This document shows, in pieces, positions 17,236-26,524 of a stretch of 64,000 bases of DNA. Origin of the DNA: Jilunia laotingensis (GTDB lineage: Bacteria > Bacteroidota > Bacteroidia > Bacteroidales > Bacteroidaceae); NCBI RefSeq assembly GCF_014385165.1, contig NZ_JACRTF010000001.1, forward strand, positions 806,001-870,000. The letters are read 5' to 3'. Each line of letters opens with the position of its first letter. Within the stretch, counting starts at the first letter, position 1. The notes beneath the pieces are model-generated. The model did not search any database and had not been told where the DNA came from. It worked only from the letters and a program-made list of their open reading frames with translations. The position numbers and the translations under genes are program-made.

Positions 17236-19071
17236 TTATTGATATGGGTTCTTTACCAAAAGCTGATTCTTATTAAGCCATGAATTATCGAAGAAATTAT
17301 AATAGTTTCTCAACTCAAAATGTCTGGGATAGGGTGCCATATTCGCCTTTATCTTTTCGAACACCCATTTCTGGTCATTATCCGCCCCCGGATTGTTGAT
17401 CTGATAAGGAAATAATGCATAAAGTTGCGCATTGGGATCGTCATTCACTCCGTTCCATATTTTGTCTGCCAAGCGCCAACGTTTCAAATCCCAGTAACGA
17501 TGGTCTTCCATAGCAAACTCTACCCGGCACTCGCGAACGATATCATCAAAAGTCATTTCCGTCAACTGGCTGATACCGGCACGCTCGCGTACCTTATTAA
17601 TATATACCAACGGACTGTCTTCACCCGTCTTTCCAAGTTCAAAAGCAGCCTCACAAGCAATCATATAAGCCTCGGAGATGCGGAAACGAGGAAACCAGAT
17701 AGCACTTTTCCGAGCATTAGTAGCGGCAGCAAGGTCTTCATCCAAGAATTTACGAAAGAAGAAACCGGATTTATTCACCAGATTTTCATTGTTGGCTACA
17801 GGACCGTTAATAGAGGTAAGTATGCGGTTATCGCTATCCACTGATCCCACCTTACCGGTCTTAGTTACCCATTTATTGTTCTCCCATACTTTCTGACCAG
17901 CCTGCAGAGTCACTTCGCTTCCGCGGAACTCCGCCCCCGGATAAATGACCGTGCCCCACAAACGTGCATCCTTATTAGCAAAAGCATCTTCCGGGTTGTC
18001 ATACATAATGAAATTACCCGCCTCATCCTTGATTCTGATCTTCCCATCACGATCGTCCTTATATTCAAATTCTTCTACCAGATTCAACACGGGCCCGGCA
18101 AAGCAACGTTCCGGGTCCACCGCATGGGATGCCGGGATGTTCCTGAATGTAAAGAGATGGGTAGACCCGGGATAGGCATAGTCTCTCGCCCAAATCACTT
18201 CCTTGTTATTATCTTTAATGCAGACGGCTTCATAAAAGTTTCGCCCGAGATCTTTCGGATCAGAAGGCGTGATGTCATACTTTTTGGAGGCAATCACTTC
18301 CTTCGCAGCCGCGAACGCCGTTTCATAATATCCGGCAGCCTTTTCCGCAGGAATTCCTACTTCCCCTCCGGTAGTCACAATAGGGGCAGCCATCTTATTA
18401 TTGTAATTCGCCAACGATCCGGCATAGATTGCAGCCCGGGCCTTCAACATCAAAGCAGCCCACTTGGTGGCACGAGCAGCATTTATAGAGGGGGTCTCCG
18501 GCAAATAGCCTGCAACATCCGAACATTCGCTGATAATGTAATCATACACTTCGTATTCTTTGGAACGAGGCACCTGAAGAGTTAGGACATCTGTGCTACC
18601 GCTATATTCAAAAACCTGATCATAAACGATTGGCACTCCCCCCAGTCCGCGGCACATATTGAAATAGACCCATGCTCTGATAAAACGGGCTTCGCCCTCA
18701 AACTCATTTCTTTCCGTTTCCGACAAAGCACTGGATGCACGCAGTCCTTCCAAAAACTGGTTAATACTACGAATCAATTTATAATTGTAAACCCTCCACT
18801 GGTCATTCCCGTACGATTGCATATTGTCGGGGGCACCGGATGTCAGACAAGCATCGTCTACTTTAGTAAAAGTATTGAGATCCGAGAAGTCCTGTCCCCA
18901 ACCATCCATTCCGCCATAAAAGTTTGCCAGAATAGACTTTACCATTTTGGCATCACTAAATACCTGATCGTCGGTCAATATCTGGTCGGGATTACGTTCA
19001 AGAAAATCGTCACAGGACGACCCGAACAGAGACCAGACAAATAAGATAGAAATTATCCAATATTTATTCAT
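17236..19071 (-). CDS. SusD-family outer-membrane lipoprotein (PUL1)
   Basis: This 611-residue lipoprotein has its lipobox at LFGSSCDDFLERNPDQ (Cys20). The SusD/RagB helical fold is shown by FLEGLRASSALSETERNEFEGEARFIRAWVYF, the TPR-like helices and the C-terminal FRISEAYMIACEAAFELG and ECRVEFAMEDHRYWDLKRWRL. It binds glycan at the cell surface and acts as a lid on the partner SusC transporter. It starts 9 bp after susC. The length is ordinary for the larger SusD types. Confidence 0.96.
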   Translation of the reverse strand: MNKYWIISILFVWSLFGSSCDDFLERNPDQILTDDQVFSDAKMVKSILANFYGGMDGWGQDFSDLNTFTKVDDACLTSGAPDNMQSYGNDQWRVYNYKLIRSINQFLEGLRASSALSETERNEFEGEARFIRAWVYFNMCRGLGGVPIVYDQVFEYSGSTDVLTLQVPRSKEYEVYDYIISECSDVAGYLPETPSINAARATKWAALMLKARAAIYAGSLANYNNKMAAPIVTTGGEVGIPAEKAAGYYETAFAAAKEVIASKKYDITPSDPKDLGRNFYEAVCIKDNNKEVIWARDYAYPGSTHLFTFRNIPASHAVDPERCFAGPVLNLVEEFEYKDDRDGKIRIKDEAGNFIMYDNPEDAFANKDARLWGTVIYPGAEFRGSEVTLQAGQKVWENNKWVTKTGKVGSVDSDNRILTSINGPVANNENLVNKSGFFFRKFLDEDLAAATNARKSAIWFPRFRISEAYMIACEAAFELGKTGEDSPLVYINKVRERAGISQLTEMTFDDIVRECRVEFAMEDHRYWDLKRWRLADKIWNGVNDDPNAQLYALFPYQINNPGADNDQKWVFEKIKANMAPYPRHFELRNYYNFFDNSWLNKNQLLVKNPYQ

Positions 19072-19080
19072 ATTCTTCTA

Positions 19081-22000
19081 TTATAATTTAAGCGTTAAAC
19101 CAACATTTATCACTCTCATAGTCGGGTAATCAGCCCCATTTCCGGAAGTTATTTCCGGATCGATACCCGGTACATTGGTAATGGTAAACAAATTCTGTCC
19201 TGCCACATAGAATCTCAAGCTTTGGATGGATACCCTTTTCAACATGTTCTTCGGCAATGAATATCCTATTTCCAGGTTTCTCAGTTTAAGGTAACGGACA
19301 TTATGTTTCCAGAAAGCGCTTTGCCAGTAATTACTGTGGCCGTTATTCCCGACCAGCAAAGTCGGATACTTACCGGGGATCAGCTCACTGTCCGCATCAA
19401 ATATATCCGAGAGCCGCCAAGTGTCGCCCATATAGTATTGTGGATTATTACCACCATTATTGAATGGTATTCTTTGGATAAGTGTCTGATTCCATGTATT
19501 CATAGCTGCACCGGAAAAATCCAGTCCCAAATCGAAACCTTTCCATGCACATGAAACATTCAAGCCAAAGTTAAGAACCGGTGTCGAACCTTCTTTGTAC
19601 CCGATAGGCCGTTGATCCATCGCATTGATCACACCGTCACCATTCTGGTCTACATACTTGATATCACCGGGACGCAAAGTAGTGTTACCTTTTTGGTCAT
19701 TATCGATCGGCCAGTTCACTATTTCTTCCCAACTCTGGAATTGTCCGTCTGCTTCATAAGCCCAGTTGATGTCTCCGAAACGATGCCATTTCGAATTACG
19801 GTATTCATCCCAGGAATTACTATATTTCGGTTTATATTGTTCCCAATTATAGAAACGCGAATAGGTCATATTACCGGCAACCGAATAAGTAAAATCACGT
19901 ACTTTGTCAGACCATCGGATCAAGAAGTCGTATCCCATGTGGACATTAGAGCCCAGATTCTCTCTTGGTCTTTCAAAACCGACTTCTTGTGGCAGCAAAG
20001 AATCATCGCGTGTAGCCGGAATTCCGGAACGGATCCGGCGGAAAAAGTCGAACGAACCGGATAAACGATTATTAAAGAAGGCCGCATCGAAACCGACGTC
20101 CAGGATTTTTGCTTTAATCCACGACAACGTAGTTACCGGCAAATTCCGCGGAGAAGTCCCCACCATGTAACTTCCATCGATTACCCCACCGCCACTGTTG
20201 TAATTATATCCGGACATGTAATCGAAAGGACTGTACAGCGGATTACCGTCTGCATCTTTCCCTAAATTATCATCACCCACCAAACCATAAGAACCACGTA
20301 CTTTCAAATCATTGAAAACAGAAGCAAACCGGGCTTCTTTCCAAAATTTCTCTTCGGAGATTCTCCATCCGGCAGAGAAGGAAGGAAAGAATCCCCAACG
20401 GTGATGAGGCGGGAATTTCCAAGAACCGTCATAGCGAGCAGACAATTCGATCAGGTACTTATTGGCATAATCGTAATTGATACGCCCCATCCATCCCAAA
20501 CGGGCTTCCGTATTGTTTCCCGTATCATCATATTTATCCATCGTATCAAAATAGACCAACTTCAAGGCATTCGAAGCCGGCACTGAATGCAACCAAGATT
20601 TCGGAGTATCTCTCTTAATGGCTTCAAAACCGATGATCGCATTAAGGGAGTGTGCATCGAACTTTTTCTTATAAGCGGCTTGAATATTGGATGTAAGCTC
20701 TTCCACATGGGCATTGGTGCGTTCCTGCCATGCACTGGTTCGTTCGGCCACGATGGGATAGGTATCGGTTTCTTCGTCATAACCGTATACATGGAAAGTA
20801 CGTTCTTTATTATTCAGTAACTCATTGGCAAAGTAATAGCCAAAAAGCCCCTTAATAGTAAATCCTTTCATGATTTCATATTCAAGATTCAGGTTCAACT
20901 GAGCCATCCGCCAGGTATCCTCATACTTACCACAGTTTTCGAAGTTCAACAGACCGAAGTTTAAAGTATAGTCGGTTCCGGTCATAGTAGGATACTTAGG
21001 ATTGTCATTTGCAAAAGGGCGACGTGTAGGCAGATTACGGTAGGTAGCCGTACGCGGTTTCTCATAATCATCCACTCCCGGCACTCCCGGATTCACCAAT
21101 TGCTTAATACGCCCATTCATTGTCATACCTATCTTGAACCGATCGGTAATCTGCGACTCCACATTCATTTGGACATTATAGCGCTTCATTCCGCCAAAGT
21201 TCCGTATGGCTGATTCCTGGTTAGTATGTCCCACACTAAAATAATAATTGATCTTCTCTGAGCCACCGGAAACATTCGCATTTACATAGTATTGCGGGGC
21301 GGTCACCCATATATAATCGTACCAGTCGAAAGGTCTGTAATTCTTCTCCGTACCTTGCCTCCATTTAGCCAAGTCCTCCGGGGAGTAAGTGCGGGAAGCT
21401 TTATTTTGAATCGTTTCCGACTGAATGTAATTTTCCACATAGGTAACAGCATCGGCTGGCTTCGCCATACGGGAGACATGTTGCCAACCGTAATAAGTAT
21501 TGAGCGTTACCGTATTTCTGGAATTCTTCGTACCCTTTTTGGTCGTTACCACAATCACCCCATTAGCTGCACGCACCCCATAAATAGAAGCAGAAGCATC
21601 CTTCAATACAGAAATAGATTCGATATCATTAAAATCTATATTATTGAACTGCCCCTCGTCTGTCTGCACACCATCGATCACGTAAAGGGGAGCCCCCATG
21701 TTACGTATCTGTAAAGTAGTGGTAGAGCCCGGTCGGCCATCCGTGTGCCTGTAATTAATACCTGCCACCTTGCTGACCAATGCACCGGAAGTGTTTACAG
21801 AAGAAGAACGGCTAAGTTCATCGGCACCTACGGACGCAATAGCACCTGTCAGTGTAGCTTTCTTCTGTGCCAAACCGAAACCCGTCACAACCACTTCGTT
21901 CAATAATTTGGAATCTTCGGACAACACCACTTTAAAGTCTGTTCTCCCCGAAGAGACTAGCACTTCCTTCGTTTCAAAACCGATATAGGAAATTTGCAAC

Positions 22001-22458
22001 TGAGACTTTAGCGGAACATTTTTCAGTGTAAAATTCCCATCTATATCAGTTATCACACCGTTTGAAGTTCCTTTCACGATCACATTGGCTCCGATAACGG
22101 GTTCTCCATTATCATCAACAACATGCCCCGTAATATCCTGAAGTTTAACAGGCTGGGCAGGTAAAACATCAGATAGCACCACTTGGTTATTGGGTTTCAC
22201 TAAATAGCTAAATGAAGCTTGCGCTGCAAGATCTTTCAAAACCTTGTCAATGCTACTATTCTGTGCGTCAAGAGACACGGACTTTTTAAGCCCCGCCAAA
22301 TCATTGTTATAGAAAAAGCGATAATCGCTCACTTTCTCTATTTGCCGTATAACCTCTTTCAGAGGTTTGTCTTTCATGGAAAGTGTAATCTGTGCCGAAA
22401 TGCCCAAACTACCGGATAAAAATATAAGAGTAAATAATAAATGCTTGATGTTACTCAT
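19081..22458 (-). CDS. SusC-family TonB-dependent transporter with STN domain (PUL1)
   Basis: The 1125-residue protein has a signal peptide (SLGISAQ). A secretin/TonB N-terminal (STN) domain (about residues 24-95) is followed by a carboxypeptidase-like domain (DITGHVVDDNGEPVIGANVIVKG), a plug with LNEVVVTGFG and the SusC signature VLKDASASIYGVRAANGVI, and a long beta-barrel. It imports glycan fragments across the outer membrane with its SusD. The STN domain is the signalling part that contacts an anti-sigma factor in the periplasm, and the FecR and sigma genes lie just upstream. It therefore both transports and senses. Confidence 0.97.
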   Translation of the reverse strand: MSNIKHLLFTLIFLSGSLGISAQITLSMKDKPLKEVIRQIEKVSDYRFFYNNDLAGLKKSVSLDAQNSSIDKVLKDLAAQASFSYLVKPNNQVVLSDVLPAQPVKLQDITGHVVDDNGEPVIGANVIVKGTSNGVITDIDGNFTLKNVPLKSQLQISYIGFETKEVLVSSGRTDFKVVLSEDSKLLNEVVVTGFGLAQKKATLTGAIASVGADELSRSSSVNTSGALVSKVAGINYRHTDGRPGSTTTLQIRNMGAPLYVIDGVQTDEGQFNNIDFNDIESISVLKDASASIYGVRAANGVIVVTTKKGTKNSRNTVTLNTYYGWQHVSRMAKPADAVTYVENYIQSETIQNKASRTYSPEDLAKWRQGTEKNYRPFDWYDYIWVTAPQYYVNANVSGGSEKINYYFSVGHTNQESAIRNFGGMKRYNVQMNVESQITDRFKIGMTMNGRIKQLVNPGVPGVDDYEKPRTATYRNLPTRRPFANDNPKYPTMTGTDYTLNFGLLNFENCGKYEDTWRMAQLNLNLEYEIMKGFTIKGLFGYYFANELLNNKERTFHVYGYDEETDTYPIVAERTSAWQERTNAHVEELTSNIQAAYKKKFDAHSLNAIIGFEAIKRDTPKSWLHSVPASNALKLVYFDTMDKYDDTGNNTEARLGWMGRINYDYANKYLIELSARYDGSWKFPPHHRWGFFPSFSAGWRISEEKFWKEARFASVFNDLKVRGSYGLVGDDNLGKDADGNPLYSPFDYMSGYNYNSGGGVIDGSYMVGTSPRNLPVTTLSWIKAKILDVGFDAAFFNNRLSGSFDFFRRIRSGIPATRDDSLLPQEVGFERPRENLGSNVHMGYDFLIRWSDKVRDFTYSVAGNMTYSRFYNWEQYKPKYSNSWDEYRNSKWHRFGDINWAYEADGQFQSWEEIVNWPIDNDQKGNTTLRPGDIKYVDQNGDGVINAMDQRPIGYKEGSTPVLNFGLNVSCAWKGFDLGLDFSGAAMNTWNQTLIQRIPFNNGGNNPQYYMGDTWRLSDIFDADSELIPGKYPTLLVGNNGHSNYWQSAFWKHNVRYLKLRNLEIGYSLPKNMLKRVSIQSLRFYVAGQNLFTITNVPGIDPEITSGNGADYPTMRVINVGLTLKL

Positions 22459-22718
22459 TTTATAAGATTTTATTCATTATACGATAAAAAAATTGTAACT
22501 TTACAAGCTGAAAACCGGACATAGATATTCTCGTAAACTGCCTTCCGCCAGTCGTCAGAATAAGAGTGAATATTCATGTTTCGATTTAAGCTTAACTTGG
22601 GGTAGTCCTGACCTGTCAGGCTATCCTTTTTTAATGTGTTTGCATCTTCTTCCGTGTTTTATACCATATGTACCTCCTGTTTAAAAAATTACTACCCTGG
22701 TTAATTCTATATATTTAG
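22459..22718. other. 260-bp leader region before susC of PUL1
   Basis: There is no gene here. It contains the palindromes cctgac/gtcagg (22607-22620) and TTAAGCTTAA (22586-22595). A sigma-dependent promoter for the susC operon is expected here because the gap is long, but I cannot identify its sequence. Confidence 0.4.
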
Positions 22719-23714
22719 TTACCTATTGTTCAGTTCAATCGTATCTCCCATCGTTTTGTATGTGATGGGCGAAGTAAGACTTATCAATTCAATAATATTG
22801 TCCAAACTATTATTACAAATCACTCCGGTAAAACGAAATTTCTTGATCTCGTCAGATTTGAATACGATCTGGACATTATACATTCTGTTTAGTATAACTG
22901 CTATTTCCTCGAGCGTTTCTCCACTGAATACCAGTTCATTATCCCGCCACATCTTCGCATAATTCGAGTTATCCAATTTGCGCACTGCTAGTTTTCCTGA
23001 TTTGCGTCTCCAAATTGCCCCCTCGTTCGGAGAAAGGATAACATTGTATCTGCCTGCGGATACGCGAACAGAACCTGAAAATAAGGTCGCTATAATTCGG
23101 GCATCATCCTCATAGGCTTTGACATTGAATGTGGTACCTAAAGCTTCCACCTCCATATCATCGGTCTTCACAATGAAAGGATGCTCCTTATCTTTCGCTA
23201 CCTCAAAAAATGCTTCTCCTACTAATGAAACCACCCGTTTACCCTCTCCGTAATCAGCATCATAACTTAACTTTGTATAAGAATTCAGCCAAACTTTTGT
23301 CCCATCGGGTAAGGTTACATTAGCCCGTTGCCCTTTATCCGTGTTTACCAGATATTCCTTGGCTATTTTGGACTTTCCGAAATATGAAGTATATACTCCA
23401 CCTCCCAAAGCTCCGCCTAATATCAAAATAACAATTGCCGCATATCGTAAGAAGCGTCTGAAAAATGAAAGACCTTGTCTTTTGTTCTCCTTAGGAGCAA
23501 CATGTATGCGGCTTTTAATTTGGGCAAACATACGTTGCTGAACGTCAGTCGATAGTTCCTTATCAGACCTCAACCATAGGCTATGATAGTAATCCATCAG
23601 TTGCTTACGACCGACAGAACTGTATAACCACTCCATCAGTTGCCGTTCTTCATCCACGGAAGTTTCACCCCGCATAAACCGCCCGAATAATACTATGTTG
23701 CTGTCTTTTTCCAC
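22719..23714 (-). CDS. FecR-family anti-sigma factor (PUL1)
   Basis: This is a 331-residue FecR-type protein. A cytoplasmic DUF4880-like N-terminus (FMRGETSVDEERQLMEWL) is followed by one membrane helix (LRYAAIVILILGGALGGGVYTSYF, about residues 88-112). The FecR domain includes VNTDKGQRANVTLPDGTKVWLNSYTKLSY and VVSLVGEAFFEV, and there is a C-terminal STN-like DUF4974 part (LEEIAVILNRMYNVQIVF). It holds the sigma factor until the SusC transporter signals substrate. It lies 429 bp after the sigma gene, an unusually long gap filled by a tandem array. Confidence 0.95.
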   Translation of the reverse strand: MEKDSNIVLFGRFMRGETSVDEERQLMEWLYSSVGRKQLMDYYHSLWLRSDKELSTDVQQRMFAQIKSRIHVAPKENKRQGLSFFRRFLRYAAIVILILGGALGGGVYTSYFGKSKIAKEYLVNTDKGQRANVTLPDGTKVWLNSYTKLSYDADYGEGKRVVSLVGEAFFEVAKDKEHPFIVKTDDMEVEALGTTFNVKAYEDDARIIATLFSGSVRVSAGRYNVILSPNEGAIWRRKSGKLAVRKLDNSNYAKMWRDNELVFSGETLEEIAVILNRMYNVQIVFKSDEIKKFRFTGVICNNSLDNIIELISLTSPITYKTMGDTIELNNR

Positions 23715-24143
23715 GTGCTTTTAAAATGTATATCCATGGAGAACCCTATTCCCTTACATGGGGATAGAAAAGACGCACATATTTAACAACATTTAATAGT
23801 CCTTCAATTGAACCATGTCAACAATTTTCCATTCACGGCATCCTTATCCCGTGAGCAAGCCAAAGAAGTATATAATTGATAATCAACTAATAAAGAAAGA
23901 AATTTGGACATCGGTGACCAACGGCCTCTTCATCGGTGACCAACGTTCCCTTCATCGGTGACCAAGAGGGTGTTCATCGGTGAGGTCGGATGCCTTCAGT
24001 CGGGGGCTAAAAGCATGTAATAAAAAAAGAACTAAAGTATCGTTTCGATTATACACTATTCGCCCTAATTTCACACAATTTCCCCAACAGGATGATGTAC
24101 TCGATATGACTTTTAATATATATGAAAAGCTTAAAACATACCC
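23715..24143. other. 429-bp gap between sigma and fecR genes
   Basis: Apart from the tandem array at 23909-23996 I find nothing recognisable. An open frame of 78 codons on the plus strand (23980-24216) runs over the array end and into the sigma gene and is not credible. Confidence 0.6.
23909..23996. repeat. 22-bp tandem array, four units
   Basis: Four units start exactly 22 bp apart at 23909, 23931, 23953 and 23975. The first 13 bases are nearly constant (catcggtgaccaa in units 1-3, diverging after catcggtga in unit 4), the next seven vary and the last two are always tt. Each of units 1-3 holds the small palindrome GGTGACC. A period of 22 is not a multiple of three, so it is not a coding repeat. 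It lies between the sigma and fecR genes of PUL1. Confidence 0.9.
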
Positions 24144-24731
24144 TTACATTTCGGAAGAAATAAAAAGGAGAGCTAGGACTGTGATTTCATCAGCCAGCTT
24201 CACTCGCAGGTATTGAAGGGCACGGTAAAGTTGCGTTTCTACCGTTTTTTCAGAAATCGACAGTTGCTTGGCAATTTCCTTGTTAGTGAGATGCTGTTTG
24301 CGGCTCAGGTAATAAATATTCCTTCTGGAAGGCGGCATTTGTTCTACCAGTTCATCCACATACTCCCTTAGGGATTCGGCATCTATTTTTGCTTCCAATT
24401 GCCCGTCAAAGTCTTGCTGATTACCTATATATTCAAGGAATCTTTCCGAGAGTAAACGCTTTTCACTCTCTTTATATACCATATTACGGGCTATTGTAAA
24501 AAGATACGATTCAAAGCTATCCTCAGGATTAATACTCTCACGACGTTCCCAGATTTTTAGAAAAACATTCTGGGTAAAATCCTCAGCAAGCGTTTTATCA
24601 TAAAGAAGAGAATCAATGAAATGAAACACATGTGAATTATAACTCCAGAAAACAGTGTCAAAAGCCCCTTCATCACCGTTTTTTAAACGCTGAAGAACCT
24701 GTTTGCCTATTTTATCCGAAGAAGATTTCAT
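24144..24731 (-). CDS. ECF-type RNA polymerase sigma factor (PUL1)
   Basis: The 195-residue product has sigma region 2 (FHFIDSLLYDKTLAEDFTQNVFLKIWE, residues 36-62) and region 4 with its helix-turn-helix (LTNKEIAKQLSISEKTVETQLYRALQYL, about 152-180). It belongs to the Bacteroidetes FecI-like ECF group that pairs with FecR and STN-type SusC proteins. It probably drives transcription of the susC-susD-sulfatase operon when glycan is sensed. It starts 35 bp after the cdaA stop codon, so some read-through from the housekeeping operon is possible. Confidence 0.95.
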   Translation of the reverse strand: MKSSSDKIGKQVLQRLKNGDEGAFDTVFWSYNSHVFHFIDSLLYDKTLAEDFTQNVFLKIWERRESINPEDSFESYLFTIARNMVYKESEKRLLSERFLEYIGNQQDFDGQLEAKIDAESLREYVDELVEQMPPSRRNIYYLSRKQHLTNKEIAKQLSISEKTVETQLYRALQYLRVKLADEITVLALLFISSEM

Positions 24732-24766
24732 GTATTCATAAATTATTACTCAGCTAATCGACAAAA

Positions 24767-25531
24767 TCAATTTTCTTTTGTCAGCAACCTCTCCAGTTCT
24801 TCTGCATTGAGACGAAGATAGAATTGCCCCCGATAAGCCACAGAGATCGCTCCAGTTTCTTCTGAAACAATAATGGCATGAGCATCAGACTCCTGTGATA
24901 TTCCCATTGCAGCCCTATGACGAAGCCCGAGTTCTTTCGGTATATCCAGATTGTGCGAGACGGGCAAGATGCATCCTGCTGCTTTTATCCGTTTCTTGCT
25001 GATCACCATTGCGCCATCGTGCAATGGGCTGTTTTTAAAAAATATATTTTCTATCAAACGCTGATTGACATCTGCATTGATAATTTCTCCCGTACGGACT
25101 ACTTCATCAAGAGGAACATTATGTTCTATCACGATCAAGGCACCGACTTTCTGTTTACCCATGCTGATGCACGCCATGACAACGGGCATTATATCATCAT
25201 GTTCCAATTTCTCTTTCCGTGTACCCGTAAAAAAACGTGCTAAAGCACTGACATGCCGGTGCGATCCAAGCGTCAATAAAAAACGGCGGATCTCATCCTG
25301 AAAAAGTACAATAAGCGCCAAGACTCCTACATTCATCAAAGTATTGAAAATAGAGCCCAACAGTTTCATCTCAAGTACCTGCGTCACTACTAACCAAATC
25401 AAGATAAATACCAAAATTCCGGTAAATACTTTGATAGAACCGGATGCTTTCATCAGCTTGTAGACATAGTATAGTAGGAAAGCAACCAGAAGAATGTCTA
25501 TAAAATCTTTTATGCCAAATTCAAAAAACAC
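24767..25531 (-). CDS. cdaA: diadenylate cyclase (c-di-AMP synthase)
   Basis: This 254-residue protein has three N-terminal membrane helices (residues 8-75) and a DAC domain. Catalytic motifs are DGA in SPLHDGAMVISKKRI (near residue 172) and RHRAAMG (near 205), followed by SEETGAISVAYRG. It makes cyclic di-AMP from two ATP at the inner membrane. It follows folP by 19 bp, an arrangement common in Bacteroidetes. All catalytic residues I look for are present. Confidence 0.95.
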   Translation of the reverse strand: MFFEFGIKDFIDILLVAFLLYYVYKLMKASGSIKVFTGILVFILIWLVVTQVLEMKLLGSIFNTLMNVGVLALIVLFQDEIRRFLLTLGSHRHVSALARFFTGTRKEKLEHDDIMPVVMACISMGKQKVGALIVIEHNVPLDEVVRTGEIINADVNQRLIENIFFKNSPLHDGAMVISKKRIKAAGCILPVSHNLDIPKELGLRHRAAMGISQESDAHAIIVSEETGAISVAYRGQFYLRLNAEELERLLTKEN

Positions 25532-25550
25532 AATATAGCTATTTACTATT

Positions 25551-26405
25551 TTATAAATTACAATCTGTAACTCTCTTCACAATCTTCACAGCCTCTACTG
25601 CCTCGCGAACGTCGTGTACACGAAGAATATCCGCCCCCTTCATCAAAGCGATGGTGTCAAGCACCGCTGTTCCGTTCAACGATTCCACTGGAGTGCCTCC
25701 CAAAAGCCGATATATCATCGACTTCCTCGAGACTCCTACCAACAATGGCAGTCCAAAGACAGAGAACTCCTCTAAATGAGCCATCAATTCATAATTATGT
25801 CCCAAAGTTTTTCCAAAGCCAAATCCCGGATCGATAATTATATCTTTAACACCTAAATCCCGTAGTTGTTGGATTTTTCTTGCAAAATATATGAAAATCT
25901 CCTTAAGTAAATTATCATAGTGCGGATTCTTATGCATCGTCTGAGGAGTTCCTTGCATATGCATCATGATATATGGAACACCTAAACGCGCTACAGTCTC
26001 GAACATTCCCGGATCCATTTCCCCTGCTGCAATGTCATTGATAATGGCAACTCCATGCTCCTTCACACACCATTCCGCTACTTCAGCCCGGAACGTATCG
26101 ACAGAAATAACTGCGTCCGGATAGTCACGGTTCAGAATATCCAATCCAGTTTTCAAACGGCGAATTTCCTCCTTCGGAGAGATATTCTCGGCATCAGGAC
26201 GAGAAGAATAAGCACCAATGTCTATAATTGAAGCTCCTTCTTCAAGGATTTGTGCGGCACGGTTAGCAATATCCTCTTCTGTCTGCATCCGGCTTCCGGC
26301 ATAAAATGAATCAGGAGTAACATTCAGAATTCCCATAACCTGAGGAACAGAAAGATCAAGCAAATGCCCATTAACATTTAAATATTTATGCTTTGATGCG
26401 ATCAT
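25551..26405 (-). CDS. folP: dihydropteroate synthase
   Basis: The 284-residue TIM-barrel enzyme carries both PROSITE-type signatures: VMGILNVTPDSFYAGSR near residue 24 and ASIIDIGAYSSRP near 58. VSVDTFRAEVA (written ISVDTF here) and DPGFGFGK follow. It condenses p-aminobenzoate with dihydropterin pyrophosphate in folate synthesis and is the sulfonamide target. Length and motifs are normal. It is the first gene of the folP-cdaA pair and diverges from the histidine kinase pair. Confidence 0.97.
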   Translation of the reverse strand: MIASKHKYLNVNGHLLDLSVPQVMGILNVTPDSFYAGSRMQTEEDIANRAAQILEEGASIIDIGAYSSRPDAENISPKEEIRRLKTGLDILNRDYPDAVISVDTFRAEVAEWCVKEHGVAIINDIAAGEMDPGMFETVARLGVPYIMMHMQGTPQTMHKNPHYDNLLKEIFIYFARKIQQLRDLGVKDIIIDPGFGFGKTLGHNYELMAHLEEFSVFGLPLLVGVSRKSMIYRLLGGTPVESLNGTAVLDTIALMKGADILRVHDVREAVEAVKIVKRVTDCNL

Positions 26406-26484
26406 TTGTATCTTTTATCGTTTAGATTGTTGCAAATGTAGAGAAAAAAAGCGAGCAACCACGTAAAATTGTTAGAAATAAACG

Positions 26485-26492
26485 TATATTTG
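26485..26492 (+). promoter_or_regulatory. candidate -7 box for the histidine kinase pair
   Basis: TATATTTG matches TAnnTTTG, 32 bp upstream of the first kinase start codon. No clear -33 TTTG is seen. Confidence 0.5.
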
Positions 26493-26524
26493 CACTCACT
26501 CCTTATAATAATAGGCCGACTGTG

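Noticed and set aside
23980..24216. 78-codon plus-strand open frame over the end of the 22-bp array
   Set aside because: It runs from repeat DNA into the antisense of the sigma factor gene and has no family resemblance.
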